Assembly (NCBI GenBank): GCA_949841245.1
Contig: CATKYT010000014.1
Span: 1 to 32,891, forward strand
DNA: 32,891 nt
Direction: 5' to 3'
From: an uncultured Eubacteriales bacterium
GTDB lineage: Bacteria; Bacillota; Clostridia; Christensenellales; UBA1242
In this document: one piece after another, positions 8,467 through 17,664 of the stretch
How positions within the stretch are numbered: the stretch's first letter is position 1
Layout of the letters: the number at the start of each line of letters is the position of its first letter
Made by a program: the position numbers and the translations under genes
Notes under the pieces: generated by a model
The model's database searches: none
Seen by the model: the letters and a program-made list of their open reading frames with translations, nothing else
Told to the model about the DNA's origin: nothing

Positions 8467-8490
8467 ACTGCTTATATTGGCAGTTTTTTT
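8467..8490 (+). terminator. Terminator of tRNA-Met
   Basis: Stem ACTGC/GCAGT (8467-8484) followed by seven Ts, ten bases after the tRNA end. Confidence 0.8.
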
Positions 8491-8636
8491 GTTTATCAAA
8501 AAAAATCAGATTATAACAAATTGCAAGTTGCAGTTAAACTCGATGACATGTTTTTGAAATTTTTTCATTGCATTAAATAATGCTTTAATAAAAAACAATC
8601 TTAAGTTTTTTAATTTAAATCAACAAAATAAATTAG

Positions 8637-8669
8637 AAAAAGACTGAGAATAACTCAGTCTTTTTTTTA
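8637..8669 (-). terminator. Bidirectional terminator after the 54-residue gene
   Basis: Perfect stem AGACTGAG (8641-8648)/CTCAGTCT (8654-8661) with flanking A- and T-runs. It lies just after the stop of the leftward small gene. Confidence 0.85.
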
Positions 8670-8831
8670 TAAACTTTTTTCAATATCTTTCAAAGCATTC
8701 ATTATTTCATTATGTCTTTTTTCATCTGCTTTATGATATTCCTTTTCTTTAATCCCTTTTAAGTCAATCAAAGCAGCAAGAAAATCATTGTTTTTAATTA
8801 TAGGTTCAAAAAGGTCTTTTAATAATCCCAT
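8667..8831 (-). CDS. Small hypothetical protein (54 residues)
   Basis: Started at the ATG that follows GGAGAAAAGTA; the longer in-frame extension covers this ribosome site and is rejected. The product begins MGLLKDLFEPIIKNNDF and continues as a Lys/Glu-rich amphipathic helix ending in DIEKSL. It has no membrane span and matches no family I recognise. It lies downstream of the large VirB6/TrbL-like gene on the same strand, 134 bp away, and is closed by its own terminator. A short membrane-associated or accessory protein of that neighbour is possible but unsupported. Confidence 0.55.
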   Translation of the reverse strand: MGLLKDLFEPIIKNNDFLAALIDLKGIKEKEYHKADEKRHNEIMNALKDIEKSL

Positions 8832-8965
8832 TACTTTTCTCCTTTTCATTTTTTCTGAAATCAACAGTAATGTCAAATTTAATTGTCATCTCTTTGACAA
8901 AACTGAGTGATGATTTTAAAAATTTAGTGCTGGCGGGTTAAGCCAACACTAAATTTAATGACCAA

Positions 8966-11386
8966 TTATTTTTTTGGTCTATTTGACTTGATTGCGGCTT
9001 CAATTGATTTAAGAGCAGCAATTTCTTCGCCATGTCTTGCTTGTTCTTTGGCTTTTGCTTCGTTTTCTTTCTTCTTGGCTCTTGCATCATCAAAGACTTT
9101 AAATGTGTCACCTTTAAGAACACTGCCATAGGCTTCTTTATACATGTCGCCAAATCCAGAAGAACCAACTGCTTTCGCTCTGTTCCAAGCCTCTTGATTA
9201 TCTTTAATGTAACCCGCTTGATTATCTCTATATGGCTTACTAACAGATTTTTTATAAATATTCGCTTCAGAATCACCAGATCCCCAAACTTTAAATTTAT
9301 CAGTCTCAGTGCCAGTACCTTTAATAGGATTACCTTTATCGTCACGCTTAAGGCCTGTCATCTTATCACGGAAGTCTTGCATGCTTCCAGCACCCATCAT
9401 TTGATCAACAACAAACTTAGATTGACTTGCATTAAATGTTGCACCATCTATTGAACCATTTTGAAGTTTTTTCATTGCTTCAGATGCAGTCATAGAACCA
9501 TCGCGTAATCTATCAAACACCTCTGCAAGTTTATCTCCAGATGCCAACAACTTATCAGTACTTTCTTTTCCATTCTTAATGTTCTCATGGGTCAATTCTT
9601 TTTCAAGTTTCTTCTTTTCAGCTGTCTCAGATTGTTTTTTCCATCTATTTGCCATACCAGCATCAATGGCAGCAGTAGGATCTTTAAATGCACCAATTGC
9701 TTTTCCAAACTTGGTTGGAGCATCACCTGTGCCCATCATCTTTTCACCAAGTTTTCCAATGCCATGTTTTGCAGATGCAACGCCAGCATGAACAGCCCAA
9801 CCAGCAGGTGTATGTTTGTAAGCAAACTTAGCTGCAGCACCTGTCATCTTGGCAGCACCCTTAATTGTTCCACCAACTTCACCAGCAATTTTGGCACCCG
9901 AAGCATTTGCATCTTCCGCACCAATCAATGCAGAACATACTGCAATAAATGCTTTGATTGTAATTAAGCCAACAATGATGATTAATGTCTGAGCAAAGTA
10001 ATCTGCAATTGAAATTGCAAAGAAACTTATTTTATTGAAATATGGCAACATCAAGAAGAATATGTTCATTCCGACAACAGCACCATAAGTCATGAGAACT
10101 TGTTTCATGAAGTTTTCTCTCCAAGACTTACCTGCTTTTCCGCCATCAAGTGGAGCCAAACCAAACAATGGTGGAGAAATCAAGAATAAACCAATGCACA
10201 TAAACAATCTTGTGATAAGCCCCATAATAATGTTTACAAACAAGGATGCGCCAACAATGATTGAAGCAAAACCAACCAAGAAATTGAAATTCCATAAATC
10301 ATAAAAATACCAAACTGCACCAACATTAAACTTTGAAAATGCACTTATGTTCCATGTGAAAAAATTCGCAAAGTAAGTTGGAGACACCCAACCAACAGAT
10401 TCATCACCGCCAAACAAACCATCTTTATATAAATCTTCAGTTTCTTTTAAATGAAGATGATTTGCAAATGCTGTATCAATCATGTTTGCCAAAGTTTCAT
10501 CATCTACAGCGTTTTTAAATAATGTATCCTTGCACGCATAATCGACATTATTTCTTGTATACCAGCATCTTTGTCTGGCACGATTGGCATTATAAGCAGC
10601 AACCTTAAACATTGAACCTGAAAAAGTTTCTGTTGTTGCCCCAACTTTAGAATAATTTTTAGCTTTTTCCCAAGGATCTTGATAATAATTATCGTCTACA
10701 GGACCTGATCCAGCTCCATAAACAATGCCACTGGAAAACCCAAAAATGTCATAAAATGAATAGGTTATTTCTGCTGTATTAGTTGAATTTGCTGCACCAG
10801 ATCTTGAAGTCTTAGCGGTTTCTAAATATTTAACACCATCTGAACCATACATTTGTTCAATTTGACTTGCACCAATAGATGTGATTGAATCCAACGCTTG
10901 AAGCAATGCTTGGGAAACATAAAGACCAAGCACAACAATGACAGGCACTGCAACCATGTTTACAACTGATTTAACACCAGCATAAACATATTGCATCGGA
11001 CCTTTTGCAGATTTTTCGTCATAAGAATAGTGAGATTTAATGATGGAAATCAAAATGCAACCAAAGCACACGATAATTCCAAACAAAATCATGGAATAGA
11101 AAACTGTTGAAAGTGTGGAATAGTTATATTTTCCTGCACCAATATCCCAACCTAAAATGCCTGCAATAAACTGAGTTACAATGTCGCCAGCAACCATGGT
11201 GGTTTTGCCATTTTCTGTTATGTAATAAACATCCAATCCTGCAAGTTTACGGAAGAAAAGTTGCAATATATCCAAAACGCATGAAAGAGAAGCCCAGAAC
11301 AAATAAATTGTTTTAGGTATAATGTCAAATAATGATTTAAAAAAGTCACCTAGCCATGAGAACACACCTAACAACATTGAAGCAGA
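8966..11386 (-). CDS. Large polytopic membrane protein, VirB6/TrbL-like (ICE-type)
   Basis: About 806 residues from the ATG after AAGGAGGAAATG. An amphipathic N-terminal segment is followed by a first strong span (about 95-120, VFYSMILFGIIVCFGCILISII) and a second (about 145-170). A soluble loop of about 170 residues comes next, then a cluster of four or so spans (about 355-500) and a hydrophilic Ala/Lys-rich tail of about 300 residues. This layout recalls VirB6/TrbL channel proteins and ICE-encoded membrane proteins of Gram-positive bacteria and mollicutes. No VirB4, VirD4, relaxase or other transfer gene is nearby, so it is an orphan here. Confidence 0.5.
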   Translation of the reverse strand, partial: SASMLLGVFSWLGDFFKSLFDIIPKTIYLFWASLSCVLDILQLFFRKLAGLDVYYITENGKTTMVAGDIVTQFIAGILGWDIGAGKYNYSTLSTVFYSMILFGIIVCFGCILISIIKSHYSYDEKSAKGPMQYVYAGVKSVVNMVAVPVIVVLGLYVSQALLQALDSITSIGASQIEQMYGSDGVKYLETAKTSRSGAANSTNTAEITYSFYDIFGFSSGIVYGAGSGPVDDNYYQDPWEKAKNYSKVGATTETFSGSMFKVAAYNANRARQRCWYTRNNVDYACKDTLFKNAVDDETLANMIDTAFANHLHLKETEDLYKDGLFGGDESVGWVSPTYFANFFTWNISAFSKFNVGAVWYFYDLWNFNFLVGFASIIVGASLFVNIIMGLITRLFMCIGLFLISPPLFGLAPLDGGKAGKSWRENFMKQVLMTYGAVVGMNIFFLMLPYFNKISFFAISIADYFAQTLIIIVGLITIKAFIAVCSALIGAEDANASGAKIAGEVGGTIKGAAKMTGAAAKFAYKHTPAGWAVHAGVASAKHGIGKLGEKMMGTGDAPTKFGKAIGAFKDPTAAIDAGMANRWKKQSETAEKKKLEKELTHENIKNGKESTDKLLASGDKLAEVFDRLRDGSMTASEAMKKLQNGSIDGATFNASQSKFVVDQMMGAGSMQDFRDKMTGLKRDDKGNPIKGTGTETDKFKVWGSGDSEANIYKKSVSKPYRDNQAGYIKDNQEAWNRAKAVGSSGFGDMYKEAYGSVLKGDTFKVFDDARAKKKENEAKAKEQARHGEEIAALKSIEAAIKSNRPKK

Positions 11387-11633
11387 CATCATTTCCTCCT
11401 TGTTATGAAAGCTGGCAGAATTGTTAAACAATTCAAAGCGTAGGCAAAGATAAATTTGCTTTCATGTTTTATTTTTCTCATTATACCAAATAAAATTACA
11501 TTTTTCAACATTTTTTGAAAAAATTATTAAATAATGTAAATTATTTTTGCTTAGCAAAAGGCAAAACAAGACAATTTAAGTATAAATAGAACTTTTGATT
11601 GTAAAAATAATTTGAAAGTGATATGATTAAACC

Positions 11634-13460
11634 ATGAACGATAAAATTAAACAAAAACTTTCAACACTGACCACTCGCCCTGGCGTTTATGTAATGCGAG
11701 ATGAAAAGGGCGAGATTATTTACATTGGCAAAGCCAAAAATTTGAAAAATCGTGTCAGTCAATATTTTCGCAATTCTCCAAAACCAAGCAAGGTGCAAGC
11801 AATGGTGGACCATGTTGACGATTTTGATTATTTTATCGCTGTGTCAGAACTTGATGCTTTGGCACTGGAAAGCAATCTTATAAAAAAGCACCAACCTTTT
11901 TATAACATTTTATTGAAAGACGGAAAGGCATTTCCTTACATTAAAATTGATTTAAAAGAAGAATATCCCCGCTTGGAAGTTGTTCGAAAAGTTAAGAAAG
12001 AAGCAAACGCCAAATATTTTGGGCCATATTTTGCAGGGATTGACCCCAGAGAAATTTTAAAGACCATAAGTTTTGCTTTTAAACTTCGAACTTGCAAAAC
12101 AAAAGTAAGCACGCAAAAACCAGCCAAACGCGAATGTTTAAATTATTCGCTTGGGCTTTGTCATGCACCTTGCACAAGAAGAATAGGTAAACAGGAATAT
12201 TTGGAAGAACTTAAAAAAGTCATGCGATTTTTAAATGGAAATGACGATGAAATTGAAAAGATTTTGAAAGAGAAAATGGAAACAGCATCCAACCTGCAAA
12301 ATTTCGAAAGAGCAATTGAACTTCGAGAATGTTTAAAAATGATTGGAAAACTTAAACAAAGAGTTGTTGCCAATTTACCCAAAGATGTCAACAAAGATGT
12401 TTTTGCCTATCACACAGATGGACTTTCTGGGGTTGTTACTCAGATGGTCGTTCGTGGCGGAAAAATTTTAGGAATTATGAACTATGCCCAAAGTGACGCC
12501 GAACTGGAAGAAAGTGCAACCCTTTTCAATTTCATCAGTCAATATTACACCAATGCCCTTTTGCCAAATGAGATTATTGTCAGCCACCAGATTGATGAAA
12601 CTCTTTTAAGTGAATATCTTGGCAAAAATGTCAAAATTGTTTCAAATCCGCATGGTGTAAATTTGTCATTATTGAAAATGGCAAAAGAAAATGCCGAAGA
12701 ATATTTAAACAAGCATCTTGAAAAAGAGAAAAGTCAGTATAATTCCAGCATCGGTGCTTTGAAAGTTTTGCAAGAAAAATTGCAACTGAAAACTTTACCA
12801 CGCCGTATGGAGTGTTATGACATTTCGCATATAAGCGGAACAAATAAAGTGGCTTCAATGGTGGTGTTTATTGATGGCGTTCCTGCAAAAAAACATTATC
12901 GAAAATTTAAGATTAAAACAGTTGAAGGAAACAACGACTTTGAATGTTTGAAAGAAGCAATCACCAGAAGATTGACAAGATATGCAGAGAAAAACGGAGA
13001 TAGTTTTAAAGAAAAACCAGACCTGCTTGTAATTGATGGTGGTAAAGGTCAATTAAGTTCCACTTATGAAATTTTGAAAAGTTTTAATTTGCAAGACAAA
13101 ATTGAAATGATTTCTCTTGCCAAACGCATTGAAGAAGTCTTTCATCCTTACTCCAACATTCCTGTCATTTTGAAATATGGCAGTGCAGAACTTAAACTTT
13201 TACAAAGAATCCGTGATGAAGCACATCGTTTTGCCATTACTTTTCATCGTCAACTTCGCACAAAAACTCAAACAGTTTCCGAACTTGAAAACATTGCTGG
13301 ACTTGGAAAAGTCAAGATTGACGCCCTTTTAAAAGCATTTGGAACAACTGAAAATGTCAAAAATGCCAGCATTGAAGAATTGTGTCTTGTGAAAGGAATT
13401 CATGAAGCGTTGGCAATAGAAATTGCAAAATATTTTCAGAAACAAAAAAAAGACCAGTAA
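11634..13460 (+). CDS. uvrC: UvrABC excinuclease subunit C
   Basis: 608 residues, the normal UvrC length. Domains in order: N-terminal GIY-YIG nuclease (RPGVYVMRDEKG then YIGKAKNLKNRV), which makes the 3' incision; a Cys-bearing linker (CKTK...CLNYSLGLCHAPC); the UVR motif (ERAIELRECLKMI), which binds UvrB; the RNase H-like 5' nuclease (MECYDISHISGT, LLVIDGGKGQL, HRFAITFHR); and a C-terminal helix-hairpin-helix pair (IAGLGKVKIDALLKAFG). It acts in nucleotide excision repair with UvrA and UvrB. It is alone here and ends in a bidirectional terminator overlapping its stop. Confidence 0.98.
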   Translation: MNDKIKQKLSTLTTRPGVYVMRDEKGEIIYIGKAKNLKNRVSQYFRNSPKPSKVQAMVDHVDDFDYFIAVSELDALALESNLIKKHQPFYNILLKDGKAFPYIKIDLKEEYPRLEVVRKVKKEANAKYFGPYFAGIDPREILKTISFAFKLRTCKTKVSTQKPAKRECLNYSLGLCHAPCTRRIGKQEYLEELKKVMRFLNGNDDEIEKILKEKMETASNLQNFERAIELRECLKMIGKLKQRVVANLPKDVNKDVFAYHTDGLSGVVTQMVVRGGKILGIMNYAQSDAELEESATLFNFISQYYTNALLPNEIIVSHQIDETLLSEYLGKNVKIVSNPHGVNLSLLKMAKENAEEYLNKHLEKEKSQYNSSIGALKVLQEKLQLKTLPRRMECYDISHISGTNKVASMVVFIDGVPAKKHYRKFKIKTVEGNNDFECLKEAITRRLTRYAEKNGDSFKEKPDLLVIDGGKGQLSSTYEILKSFNLQDKIEMISLAKRIEEVFHPYSNIPVILKYGSAELKLLQRIRDEAHRFAITFHRQLRTKTQTVSELENIAGLGKVKIDALLKAFGTTENVKNASIEELCLVKGIHEALAIEIAKYFQKQKKDQ

Positions 13461-13473
13461 ACGGGTCTTTTTT
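13446..13473. terminator. Bidirectional terminator between uvrC and the convergent gene
   Basis: Stem AAAAAAGACC (13446-13455)/GGTCTTTTTT (13464-13473). It overlaps the uvrC stop codon and also serves the leftward gene ending at 13477. Confidence 0.85.
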
Positions 13474-13476
13474 ATT

Positions 13477-15132
13477 TTAGTCGTTTTCTGCCAAGGTTGA
13501 AACTGTGACAACAAGTTTTCTTCCTGTTCCTGAAACCTTGTAAGTATGAGTTACACCATTTTCATCAGTTGTGTTTGCAATCTCAAATCCCGCATAACGG
13601 ATAACACTAACTTTTTCCATAGTGTCAAACATTATTTCATCTTTATCTTCATTTTTTACGGTCAAAACTGTGTAGAGCGTATAAACACCGTCTTTGTCAA
13701 TATTGATTGTTGTGTCATATTTGGAAATACTGTTTTCAGATTCTAAAACTTTATATGTTTGAGTAGAATCGATGTAATTTTTATTTTTAACTTTAATATA
13801 ATTTGTTCCTATAATGTAAATATCCCCACTTTCTGATTTTAAAGCCATGCTTAAAGAATAAAGTTTATTGTCATCAAATATAGACTCATCATAAATTGAA
13901 GCACTTGAATTATAGTAAAAATTATTCCCAAAAACAAAATCTATTCTTGAATGAATGTTATATACAGGCATAAAGTCCTTATGTGGTCCCGCAATAGTGT
14001 CAATTTTGTAAGATTCGTTACTTTCCTGATAGATTTTAAGCCAGTTGTTTTTAATTTCAAAGTTGTCTACAATTTGTTTGCAAATTTTATCTGTAAACTC
14101 ACTGTCTGTAGTCTGCAAAGTTTCTTCATATCCAATAGATTCTAATAACAACTTAATGTTTGTATCATTTTCGCCATCAATTACAGAGTCGTTGATTCTG
14201 GTAATGTCAATATTTGTATACCCATCATAGTTTATAATCATAAAATCACGATAAACACCATATTCTTTCTTGTTAAAAATATCCATGCCAACATTTAGTC
14301 TTGGAGTGGAAACTATGTGATATTTTACTAAATAAGTATCTTCAACATTTTTAAGATATACATATTCAAAACTATAGAAGTCTTCTGGATTTGGATTAAA
14401 GCGATTTTCTGGTAAATTATCTACACCAACAGCATACATAAAAGTTTCAACAACTTCTTTTTCATTTTCATCAGTATAATAATTAATTTTCATTACTTCA
14501 AACTGACCGAAACTTGTTCCGTCAGCATGATCTTCAATTTCTTGACCAAGATTTGGGTCCCAATAAGAACTTCTTGTTGACCAGCAAACTCTTGTTATTG
14601 AAAGACCATTGGTTGCTTCATCTAATTCAAGATAATAAGCCCACAATTCAAAATATGGTATTGAAGAATAGCCTTCTTTTTCACGCATTGCTGGCATTCT
14701 GAACCACTGATTAAAAGCAGGAACTTTTTTAACAACAAAAGCAATTTCTTCTTTTATTTCATAAATGTCATATCCACCATATTTACCTGCACCTGCTTCT
14801 GTTTCAATTGTGGCATATTCATCAATAAGTTTTGAAAAGACTTCTTTAGAACCAACCTCCATAATAGTTTCATCTGTTTCAGTTGTTGTCCTTACATTGC
14901 TTATTGTTTCACTGTCTGCAAATTTATCAATGTCAGGAGTATATTGTGCGTTTTCCACAATACCCTGTGCAATAGCACCCTTTCTAACATCAACATCTAA
15001 ATTTAGAGTATCAAAATTTGAATTTTTTCTCAATAAATAGAATAGACCTATTCCCCCACCAATTAAAAGTGCGGCAACAAGCACAATGCAAATTATTTTT
15101 GTTTTCTTGCTTACTTTATTTTCATTTTGCAT
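13477..15132 (-). CDS. Single-span membrane protein with large extracellular domain, unknown function
   Basis: 551 residues. Basic N-terminus, one membrane span (about 13-34, IICIVLVAALLIGGGIGLFYLL), then about 515 residues predicted outside. The exterior is rich in Asp, Glu, Tyr and Asn, with beta-type stretches and a C-terminal region (VIRYAGFEIANTT, then YKVSGTGRKLVVTVS). I see no catalytic motif, repeat family or sorting signal and do not recognise the family. The start follows a good ribosome site (GGAGAGA). It neighbours the membrane-bound XRE regulator on the same strand but is separated by a gap. Confidence 0.7.
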   Translation of the reverse strand: MQNENKVSKKTKIICIVLVAALLIGGGIGLFYLLRKNSNFDTLNLDVDVRKGAIAQGIVENAQYTPDIDKFADSETISNVRTTTETDETIMEVGSKEVFSKLIDEYATIETEAGAGKYGGYDIYEIKEEIAFVVKKVPAFNQWFRMPAMREKEGYSSIPYFELWAYYLELDEATNGLSITRVCWSTRSSYWDPNLGQEIEDHADGTSFGQFEVMKINYYTDENEKEVVETFMYAVGVDNLPENRFNPNPEDFYSFEYVYLKNVEDTYLVKYHIVSTPRLNVGMDIFNKKEYGVYRDFMIINYDGYTNIDITRINDSVIDGENDTNIKLLLESIGYEETLQTTDSEFTDKICKQIVDNFEIKNNWLKIYQESNESYKIDTIAGPHKDFMPVYNIHSRIDFVFGNNFYYNSSASIYDESIFDDNKLYSLSMALKSESGDIYIIGTNYIKVKNKNYIDSTQTYKVLESENSISKYDTTINIDKDGVYTLYTVLTVKNEDKDEIMFDTMEKVSVIRYAGFEIANTTDENGVTHTYKVSGTGRKLVVTVSTLAEND

Positions 15133-15173
15133 AAGTTTCTCTCCATTTTTATTTCAGTTTATGAGTTATTTTG

Positions 15174-15848
15174 TCAAACGCTTTTATTGGTTTCACTTTT
15201 GTTTAAAATCTTTTTCTTTTTATATTTTGTCATAACTTTGTTTATAAATTTCAAATTAAGCAACAATGTAAAACAAATAGCAATGAATTGATAACCAGCC
15301 CCAACCAAGAAAATAAAGGCTATATTATTAGTTTCAATTAACGAAACAAAAACACTTACACACACAACCCAACCAATTGCAGAAAGACAAATAAACTCGA
15401 CAAACTTATACAGCACGCCAACATAAATAAGCACACTTAAAAGGTTTAAAGGCAAAGCGTAAAGATATAAAAGCCACCTGTTAAAACCATTTAAGTCGAA
15501 ATAGCCAAGCACATAAATTATAGCACTCACCACACAAAACAAAATGGCATTTGCAAGAAGAAGCATAAAGATTCTAAATAAATTTTTCTTTCTTTTGTCC
15601 ATTTTGGTTTTCATGTCAACCACTTGATTTACATCAACAGTCTTTTCACTGAAAAAGTCATCAATGGCAATTCCATAAAGGTTTGCCAAGTTTTTTAAAA
15701 TATAAACACTTGGGGTGGCTTCACCATTTTCCCACTTGCTGATGTTTTTGTTGCTGTAATTCAATTTTTTTGCAAGTTCCAACTGGCTGTATCCTGCTTT
15801 CTTTCGATAGTTAGCCAAGTTTACCGCAATGATTTCCTTTTGTTCCAT
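15174..15848 (-). CDS. XRE-family helix-turn-helix regulator with membrane domain
   Basis: 224 residues. The N-terminal HTH (about 8-60) is typical: YRKKAGYSQLELAKKLNYSNKNISKWENG, then the second helix pair ending DDFFSEK. A basic linker (KTKMDKRKKNLF) leads to about four hydrophobic spans (about 90-200) with no loop of size. Such membrane-tethered XRE proteins are common in Clostridia and may act as membrane-state sensors; the target is unknown. It stands 41 bp upstream of the start of the single-span protein gene and may control it. Confidence 0.8.
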   Translation of the reverse strand: MEQKEIIAVNLANYRKKAGYSQLELAKKLNYSNKNISKWENGEATPSVYILKNLANLYGIAIDDFFSEKTVDVNQVVDMKTKMDKRKKNLFRIFMLLLANAILFCVVSAIIYVLGYFDLNGFNRWLLYLYALPLNLLSVLIYVGVLYKFVEFICLSAIGWVVCVSVFVSLIETNNIAFIFLVGAGYQFIAICFTLLLNLKFINKVMTKYKKKKILNKSETNKSV

Positions 15849-16034
15849 TATTATATTTTAACACAGACACAACCATTTTCAAAACAAATAATCATCAAAA
15901 TTTTTTGCAAAAAATGTCATTTCGCTTTTAAAGCGAACTTCAAAATTAAAGTGTAGAATTATTTTTTTAAGTTCGCTTGTTAAAAATTTCGTTTATTCAT
16001 AAAATTGAAGTGTAAAACAAAAAAGGAGAAACCT

Positions 16035-16895
16035 ATGAACAAAGTTAAAATAATCACAGATAGTTGCAGCAGCCTTACGCAAGAAGAAATGAAAAAATTA
16101 AATGTCGATTATGTGCAACAATCATTTTCTGTAAACAATCAAGAATTTAAAGGATTTGAACATCCTGTAAAAGATGCCAATCAATTTTATGAAGAATTGC
16201 AAAAGTGCGAAACTTGTTCCACAAGTTGCATAAACACACAAACATTTGCAGACATCTTTGAAAAATATGTAAAGCAAGGTTTTGATGTCTTTTACATCGG
16301 TCTTTCAAGCGGACTTAGTTGCACCTATAACAATGCCCTTATTGCCGCAGAAGAAATCAATCAAGACAATGGAAAGCATGTTTATGTGGCAGACAGTTTA
16401 AGCGGAAGTTTTGCCATTGCCAAAATGGTGGAAAAAGCAGTTGAATTGGCAAATGAAGGAAACTCTGCCGAACAAATTTACAACATTCTTCACGAAAACG
16501 GATTAAAGACATACACAATGTTCATTCCAAGTGATTTGCAATTTTTGACTAAATCAGGAAGAATTAGTAAACTTGTGGCAAACATTGGAACACTGCTTAA
16601 CTTGATTCCTATTCTTGCTGCTGACAGTGAAGGTAAATTAAAAATCGTTGCAAAATGCATTGGCAGAAAAAAAGCCATGAAAACATTGCAAAATTTAATT
16701 TTGCAAAATGCCGATTTATCAAGCCCAGAAAAAATTTATATAGGACACACAAACTTTGAAGAAGATGCCAAAGAAGTCGCAGAATTTTTTAAACAAAACA
16801 CTCAAAACAAAGAAATCGTTATTGGCAACATTGACTACACCATGGGTTGTTGCTGTGGACCAAAAACTTTGGCAGTTTTTGCCACCTATAAATAA
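16035..16895 (+). CDS. DegV family fatty-acid-binding protein
   Basis: 286 residues from the ATG following AAAGGAGAAACCT; an upstream in-frame ATG lacks such a site. DegV motifs are clear: IITDSCSSLTQEE at the N-terminus, GLSSGLSCTYNNA, VADSLSGSF, and PSDLQFLTKSGRISK. DegV/FakB proteins bind a fatty acid and, in characterised members, hand it to the FakA kinase for phospholipid synthesis; no kinase gene is in the window. The C-terminus has an unusual CCCGP cluster. It ends at a strong bidirectional terminator. Confidence 0.93.
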   Translation: MNKVKIITDSCSSLTQEEMKKLNVDYVQQSFSVNNQEFKGFEHPVKDANQFYEELQKCETCSTSCINTQTFADIFEKYVKQGFDVFYIGLSSGLSCTYNNALIAAEEINQDNGKHVYVADSLSGSFAIAKMVEKAVELANEGNSAEQIYNILHENGLKTYTMFIPSDLQFLTKSGRISKLVANIGTLLNLIPILAADSEGKLKIVAKCIGRKKAMKTLQNLILQNADLSSPEKIYIGHTNFEEDAKEVAEFFKQNTQNKEIVIGNIDYTMGCCCGPKTLAVFATYK

Positions 16896-16906
16896 AATCT
16901 TTAATC

Positions 16907-16937
16907 AAAAAGACATTTCAAATTGAAATGTCTTTTT
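16907..16937. terminator. Bidirectional terminator between degV and the ABC transporter remnant
   Basis: A 14-bp perfect stem around AAT: left arm AAAAAGACATTTCA (16907-16920), right arm TGAAATGTCTTTTT (16924-16937). Confidence 0.92.
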
Positions 16938-17664
16938 ATAATTGAGCAGTAATGAAAGATTGCAAAGAGTTGCTTTGTGGATTAGACAAAATTTCATCCA
17001 CACATTTCAGTTCTTCCACCTTACCTTTATTTATGTAAGCAATTTTATTGCAAACTTGTGAAGCAAATTCCAAAGAATGCGTCACGATTAAAATCGTGCA
17101 ATCTTTGCTGATGTTTTTTATTATTTCAATAAGTTCTTTAACCGACTGAACATCCAAAGCACTTGTTGGTTCGTCGAACATTAAAACCAAAGGCTCAATA
17201 ACCATTGCCCTTGAAATTGCCACCCTTTGCTTCTGACCACCAGAAAGTTGACTTGGAAAAGATTGGCTTTATCATCAATCTTCAATTTTTTCAGCATATC
17301 CAAAGCCTTTTCTTTTGCCAAATTTTTGTTTAATTTTCTTATATTTATAAGTGGATATAAAACATTTTGAAGCACTGTTTTGTTTGTAAACAAAGCATAG
17401 TTTTGAAAGACAAAACCAATTTTTTTAACAAATGGTTTGTTAATTTTCTCTTTTAAATTGATGTTTCTGCCATAAATAACAAACCCTTCTTCATATTCCA
17501 AAAGATTGGAAATACATTTAAAAATGTTGTCTTTCCGCTTCCAGAATTTCCAATAATACCCAATCTGTCGCCTTCATTAACTGAAAATGAAACATTGTTT
17601 AAAATTTTTATTTTTTGTTTCTTAGAGTTTACATATGATTTTGACAAATTTATGATTTTATCAT
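16936..17664 (-). pseudogene. Amino-acid ABC transporter ATPase, broken by three frameshifts
   Basis: The pieces of a GlnQ-type ATPase lie in order in different frames. Piece 1 has the Walker A loop (GNSGSGKTTFLN), piece 2 the Q-loop (GFVFQNYALF), and piece 3 Walker B (LVLMFDEPTSALD) and the switch His (VTHS). The signature LSGGQKQR can be read only in a shifted frame, near 17250. A second shift lies near 17530. A third follows the ATG at 17664, where one more A would give MIKIINLSKSYVN. Together they would make a full-length protein of about 240 residues. The ATG overlaps the stop of the binding-protein remnant, so the two were one operon. No permease gene is present. Confidence 0.85.

Noticed and set aside
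8938..9345. Leftward open frame of 135 codons inside the large membrane-protein gene
   Set aside because: It is a frame shadow of the Lys/Ala-rich tail, with repetitive Lys/Leu composition and no ribosome site.
8938..11386. Membership of the VirB6/TrbL-like gene in the prophage or in another intact island
   Set aside because: It lies far from the att repeats, has host-like base use, and has no transfer, integrase or att sequences around it.
16936..17664. Programmed frameshifting in the ABC ATPase
   Set aside because: Three separate shifts without slippery heptamers and stimulators, plus a similarly broken neighbour, fit decay or error better than programming.
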